Assembly (NCBI GenBank): GCA_947501685.1
Contig: CANMWQ010000002.1
Coordinates: 1-64,000, forward strand
Direction: 5' to 3'
DNA: 64,000 bases
Source of the DNA: an uncultured Litoreibacter sp.
GTDB taxonomy: Bacteria > Pseudomonadota > Alphaproteobacteria > Rhodobacterales > Rhodobacteraceae
Position 1 is the stretch's first letter. The number at the start of each line of letters is the position of its first letter. The notes beneath the pieces were generated by a model that had not been told where the DNA came from, searched no databases, and worked only from the letters and a program-made list of their open reading frames with translations. Both the position numbers and the translations under genes were made by a program. This document shows positions 60,957 through 64,000 of this stretch, piece after piece.

Positions 60957-63238
60957 CTTGCGTCGTCGCCCTGTTTCCAGCTATCCGTATTAACCACTGT
61001 TGCGGGGCCGACAATATCTTTGTAAGGCGTCTGCGCCGGCAAACTGTTATCAGCCACAGCGTCTTTCCAAACCGCCACGCGGGTGATGTCGCCTTCGACC
61101 TGATTGGACCCGGTGCTATTGGCCAAGAGCAACAATCTGCGGTTGCTCGGTAGCGTCGGCGCGACAGAGGTAAAGCTTTCATCGAGCACCTGCGTGCCGT
61201 TCACCCACAGCCGCGCGAACCCGGCGGGCAGGTCAATCGACAGCCGGATATCGGCTTGCACCCCGTCGGCGACCACACCCGCAGCAGTCTGCACATAATC
61301 CACATGCACCGTGCCGCCGCTGTCGCGCACCCGCAGGCGCAGGCGGCCATTGGCAAGGCTTTCGAGCCGCAGATAATTACCTGTCGACGTCATCAGCATC
61401 TTGGTCCCGGAGGAGGGCAAACCGGCCGCCATATCAAACTGGAACGCAATCCGCTCAACCCCAGCCCCGAGCGTGTCCGGGTCATAGAAGAACGGCCCGG
61501 TGGCCCCGGTGGTAAACAGGCTCGACATCGGCACCAGCGGATTCTGCACCACCGCCGCGTCAATCAGAGGCCGCAGCGGCACGCCATCAATGCCAGCCAG
61601 TCCAGCATCCACAATCGGAAGGTTCAGATAGGTCTGCGCCTGATGGTCTTCAGGGAACTTCACCATCCCCGTCGCCCCGCCTTCGCCAAACTGGATCACG
61701 TCACTGGCCACAAAACTGGCCTCGTTGGGATAGAGCCGCACCCGGCCAGAGATGATCTCTGCCCGCTGCGCAGGTTCGCCATTGATCTGCCAGCCGAATA
61801 CCTCGGTCCAATGCGGGTGATCAGACCCTAATGCGGGCAAACCCCGCTTGATTCGCGGCGTCGTAATCGCGCCAGCGCTGGACCAGATATCGACATAACC
61901 ACCTGATGGCTCCCATTCGGATTGATCAAACACGGGCATAGTCCACTGCGTCAGCCCAGCACTTTGCAAAATCGCATGGGCCATGAGCCGCGCAAACATC
62001 GGCGCGCCATCATCACTGTCAGAGGCGGGATGGCTTTGGTCGGACCAACCTCCTTGCCCGTCATCCACCCCGTTTTGATAGGTCAACGGCTCTAGCCCAA
62101 GCGGCAGGAACAGCCCGTTTGCATTCGGGTTCGCGACCATGGCCCGCCAGCTTTCACGGGCCTGCGCCTTGTTTTCCAGATTGCTCTGCGGGCTGCCATC
62201 CAACAGCACGGTCGCGTTGCGCATATCCGCGCCAATGTCGAATTTATGAGGCCCGAAAGCGACCCATTTGGTGTGTGCAGGGTTGTAAAGCTCTCCAAAC
62301 CAGTGGTCAGCCTGATAGCTGCTCGTCCCATTATAGGTGATTGCGCTTGGGAAATTCACCGCAGCACCTGTCGCCGTTTTGCCCGTAAAGAGCGGGAATA
62401 GAGCCTCTTCGAAATGTTCTGCAAAGGACCCGGGCGAGGCAAACCACGACACGGATGGCAAACCCACATGCTGACCATCTGCCGTTGCAAACGCATGCAA
62501 CGCCGCGTCATCGGCCCAGGACCGCGACGTATTGCTGTCATCTACCAAATCCCGGAACCCCGTGCCGGACACGGCCTGGAACACAAGCGCAACCTTGTCG
62601 CCCGGACGCTCTGCCATGAACACATTGGCCATTGCTGCAAGGGCAGCTGTATGCGGATCAGCAGAGCTGAGATGCTTCACGACCGGCCCACCGTCAAACC
62701 ACATCGCCTGCACGGACTCGTCACTCAAGAGCGGCTCGGGCGACACTTGGTTATACACGGTCGAGCGGATCCGGACGACTTCTGACTGGCCCCACAACGC
62801 GATCACATGGCCGACCCCGAACCGGTTCGGTGTCGAAGCGCGCGTCATCGGCTCTGACTTGATCCGCGCCTCGACCCGCAGCCAGTTTGCCTGGCGCGGC
62901 ACGGTCACGTCGCCGCCCCAGTTGCCTGCGCCATCTACCGTTGCGAAATCTGTCCAGGCGGTTGGTGTCTCCCCCTCGGGGGCAAGGCGCAGCTCGATGG
63001 CTTCGCCTGCCGTGCCGGTGCCAGAGACGGGCACGACGGCCTCGCTTCGACCAAAAGCCGCACCGCTGTCGAACAAGGTCCGGTCGCGCGAAAAATCCGA
63101 GATCGAGATCGTCGTGAGCGGAACAAACACCTCGCCAGTGGGCTGAGGAAGAGAGGCCAATCCAAGGCCCAGCGCTGTGATCATAGGTGTCACTTTCGGT
63201 TTGGTCGGCCAAAAGGACAGGCAGGCAAGCCGCGCCAT
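60953..63238 (-). CDS. SGNH-esterase and LamG domain protein, candidate spike/capsule-acting protein
   Basis: Counting from ATG 63184, residues 1-20 (MITALGLGLASLPQPTGEVF) look like a phage spike or tail N-terminus. An SGNH hydrolase core follows: block I IALWGQSEV (Ser134), a Gly block SGTGF near 206-210 and block V DQSH (Asp382, His385). The C-terminal part (about 570-700) with RLSIDLPAGFARLWVNGTQV resembles LamG. This suggests a carbohydrate esterase with a sugar-binding domain. The start is uncertain: ATG 63238 has GGAGGG eight bases upstream and adds 18 residues. I suspect a partner of the spike-base gene, but this is inference. Confidence 0.6.
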   Translation of the reverse strand: MARLACLSFWPTKPKVTPMITALGLGLASLPQPTGEVFVPLTTISISDFSRDRTLFDSGAAFGRSEAVVPVSGTGTAGEAIELRLAPEGETPTAWTDFATVDGAGNWGGDVTVPRQANWLRVEARIKSEPMTRASTPNRFGVGHVIALWGQSEVVRIRSTVYNQVSPEPLLSDESVQAMWFDGGPVVKHLSSADPHTAALAAMANVFMAERPGDKVALVFQAVSGTGFRDLVDDSNTSRSWADDAALHAFATADGQHVGLPSVSWFASPGSFAEHFEEALFPLFTGKTATGAAVNFPSAITYNGTSSYQADHWFGELYNPAHTKWVAFGPHKFDIGADMRNATVLLDGSPQSNLENKAQARESWRAMVANPNANGLFLPLGLEPLTYQNGVDDGQGGWSDQSHPASDSDDGAPMFARLMAHAILQSAGLTQWTMPVFDQSEWEPSGGYVDIWSSAGAITTPRIKRGLPALGSDHPHWTEVFGWQINGEPAQRAEIISGRVRLYPNEASFVASDVIQFGEGGATGMVKFPEDHQAQTYLNLPIVDAGLAGIDGVPLRPLIDAAVVQNPLVPMSSLFTTGATGPFFYDPDTLGAGVERIAFQFDMAAGLPSSGTKMLMTSTGNYLRLESLANGRLRLRVRDSGGTVHVDYVQTAAGVVADGVQADIRLSIDLPAGFARLWVNGTQVLDESFTSVAPTLPSNRRLLLLANSTGSNQVEGDITRVAVWKDAVADNSLPAQTPYKDIVGPATVVNTDSWKQGDDAS

Positions 63239-63383
63239 CGAGGCAACCCTCCAAAGAGCGCCCGGTCCCCTAGGCACGAGATGTCTCTGAAAATCCGGGC
63301 CCGACCACGTCGGCGCTCCGCTGCGGCGAGGGATGTAGCATGATGTGCCGGCTGTTGCCGAAAACCCCAGAGACCGCGCGCGC

Positions 63384-63914
63384 CTAGGTCAACCCAGCCG
63401 CGGCCAGTTCATGCTCGCGGCTGTCGGCACATCGCAACCGCCCGTAAGCTCCGGTCTGCACATCCCTACGGATCACCCGCGCCGGGTTTCCTGCAACCAC
63501 GCTTCGCGCAGGCACATCCCGCGTGACCACTGCGCCCGCCGCCACGATGCTGCCATCCCCAATGCTGACCCCGGGCAGGATCAGGCTGCGCGCGCCGATA
63601 AAGCAATCCGCGCCGATCCTTGTATGCAAATACACCCCACGGGTGCGGTCATGGGTCAGCACAATTGCCTGCAACGCCACATAGCTGCGCGCGCCGACAT
63701 GCACGCCAATAGGGAAAGTGCGGTCCAGCCGCGCCGACAGCGAAATCTGCGCATCCTTGGCAATATCCATACCGTAAACCCGCACCAGCCACGCCCGCCG
63801 CAGGCCAACCAGCACCCGCCGCAAAAAGCTCAGCCGGTTCAACCCGCGACGTCGGGCCTTCCGCGGCTGGGGCGTGCTGATCGTGGCATCGGTCATATCC
63901 GGCTCCGCTGACAT
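63384..63914 (-). CDS. hexapeptide-repeat acetyltransferase (WcaF/LbetaH type)
   Basis: A 176-aa left-handed beta-helix acyltransferase with repeated hexapeptide pattern (for example GADCFIGARSLILPGVSIGDGSIVAAGAVVTRDV, about 117-150 overall) and the family ending GNPARVI. It probably acetylates a surface polysaccharide sugar. ATG 63914 or the ATG six codons later are possible starts. It lies upstream of the esterase gene on the same strand. Confidence 0.85.
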   Translation of the reverse strand: MSAEPDMTDATISTPQPRKARRRGLNRLSFLRRVLVGLRRAWLVRVYGMDIAKDAQISLSARLDRTFPIGVHVGARSYVALQAIVLTHDRTRGVYLHTRIGADCFIGARSLILPGVSIGDGSIVAAGAVVTRDVPARSVVAGNPARVIRRDVQTGAYGRLRCADSREHELAAAGLT

Positions 63915-63983
63915 TTGTGCTGCCGTAAGTCTAAAGCCGGAAATCTTTACAGAATGATAACGGTTAACGAGCAGTTTACCGGT

Positions 63984-64000
63984 ATGAACATCGCGCTCCC
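63984..64000 (+). CDS. possible start of a further gene, cut by the window end
   Basis: ATG 63984 opens MNIALP and runs off the window. The N-terminus is of a kind often seen in glycosyltransferases, but six residues do not allow a call. Direction is divergent from the acetyltransferase gene. Confidence 0.25.

Overview
The window is a nearly complete photosynthesis gene cluster (PGC) of a purple aerobic anoxygenic phototroph. The gene set and order (crtEF-bchCXYZ-pufQBALMX, bchFNBHLM-lhaA-puhABC, ppaA-ppsR), the presence of pufX without pufC, crtA (spheroidene monooxygenase), the O2-dependent cyclase acsF with its alphaproteobacterial partner bciE, and the high G+C content point to Rhodobacteraceae, most likely the Roseobacter group. 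I see no bchE (anaerobic cyclase), no puc operon and no tRNA or rRNA gene.

Layout. 402-4349: bchG, a PucC-family transporter gene, bchP and idi, which cover attachment and reduction of the bacteriochlorophyll tail and C5 isoprenoid supply. 4429-9841: a non-photosynthetic insert made of a GntR regulator, an ABC importer and a FAD oxidoreductase, divergent from a shikimate-dehydrogenase-like gene. 9842-10277: non-coding, with several strong RNA-level hairpins at the 3' side of the puf operon. 10278-20450 (minus): superoperon crtE-crtF-bchCX-(small ORF)-bchYZ-pufQBALMX. 20564-26032: crtD and crtC (plus), then tspO, crtB and crtI (minus). 26145-31309 (plus): crtA-bchIDO-hemF. 31421-33502: divergent hemE and hemC. 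33506-49025 (minus): superoperon bchFNBHLM-lhaA-puhABC-bciE-acsF-puhE-hemA, ending in a small zinc-ribbon gene. 49289-52474 (plus): ppaA, ppsR and a second B12/heme-type sensor gene. 52537-52983: cytochrome c2. From 53267 the sequence leaves the PGC: rsfS-rlmH housekeeping genes, then a cell-surface polysaccharide locus (epimerase, sugar transferase, CapD-type dehydratase, pyruvyl transferase, an interrupted FrhB-like gene, flippase, acetyltransferase) containing two genes that resemble gene-transfer-agent or phage head-spike components.

How it works together. Hem genes make protoporphyrin. bchHID, bchM, acsF/bciE, bchLNB, bchF, bchXYZ, bchC, bchG and bchP convert it to bacteriochlorophyll a. 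crt genes make spheroidenone-type carotenoids. puf and puh genes encode LH1 and the reaction centre plus assembly factors, and cycA encodes the soluble donor to the reaction centre. Copies of the PpsR/CrtJ palindrome TGT-N12-ACA lie in front of bchG, bchC, crtE/crtD, crtI/crtA, hemE/hemC, bchF/ppaA and possibly cycA. The local PpsR and PpaA therefore probably control the whole cluster. A perfect FNR-type box precedes hemF.

The least ordinary items are: the zinc-ribbon mini-protein behind hemA; the small ORF between bchX and bchY; the structured 3' region of puf; a crtC gene with no ordinary start codon; the catabolic insert that splits the PGC; an in-frame stop codon in the FrhB-like gene; and a spike-base gene plus an SGNH-esterase/LamG protein inside the polysaccharide locus.
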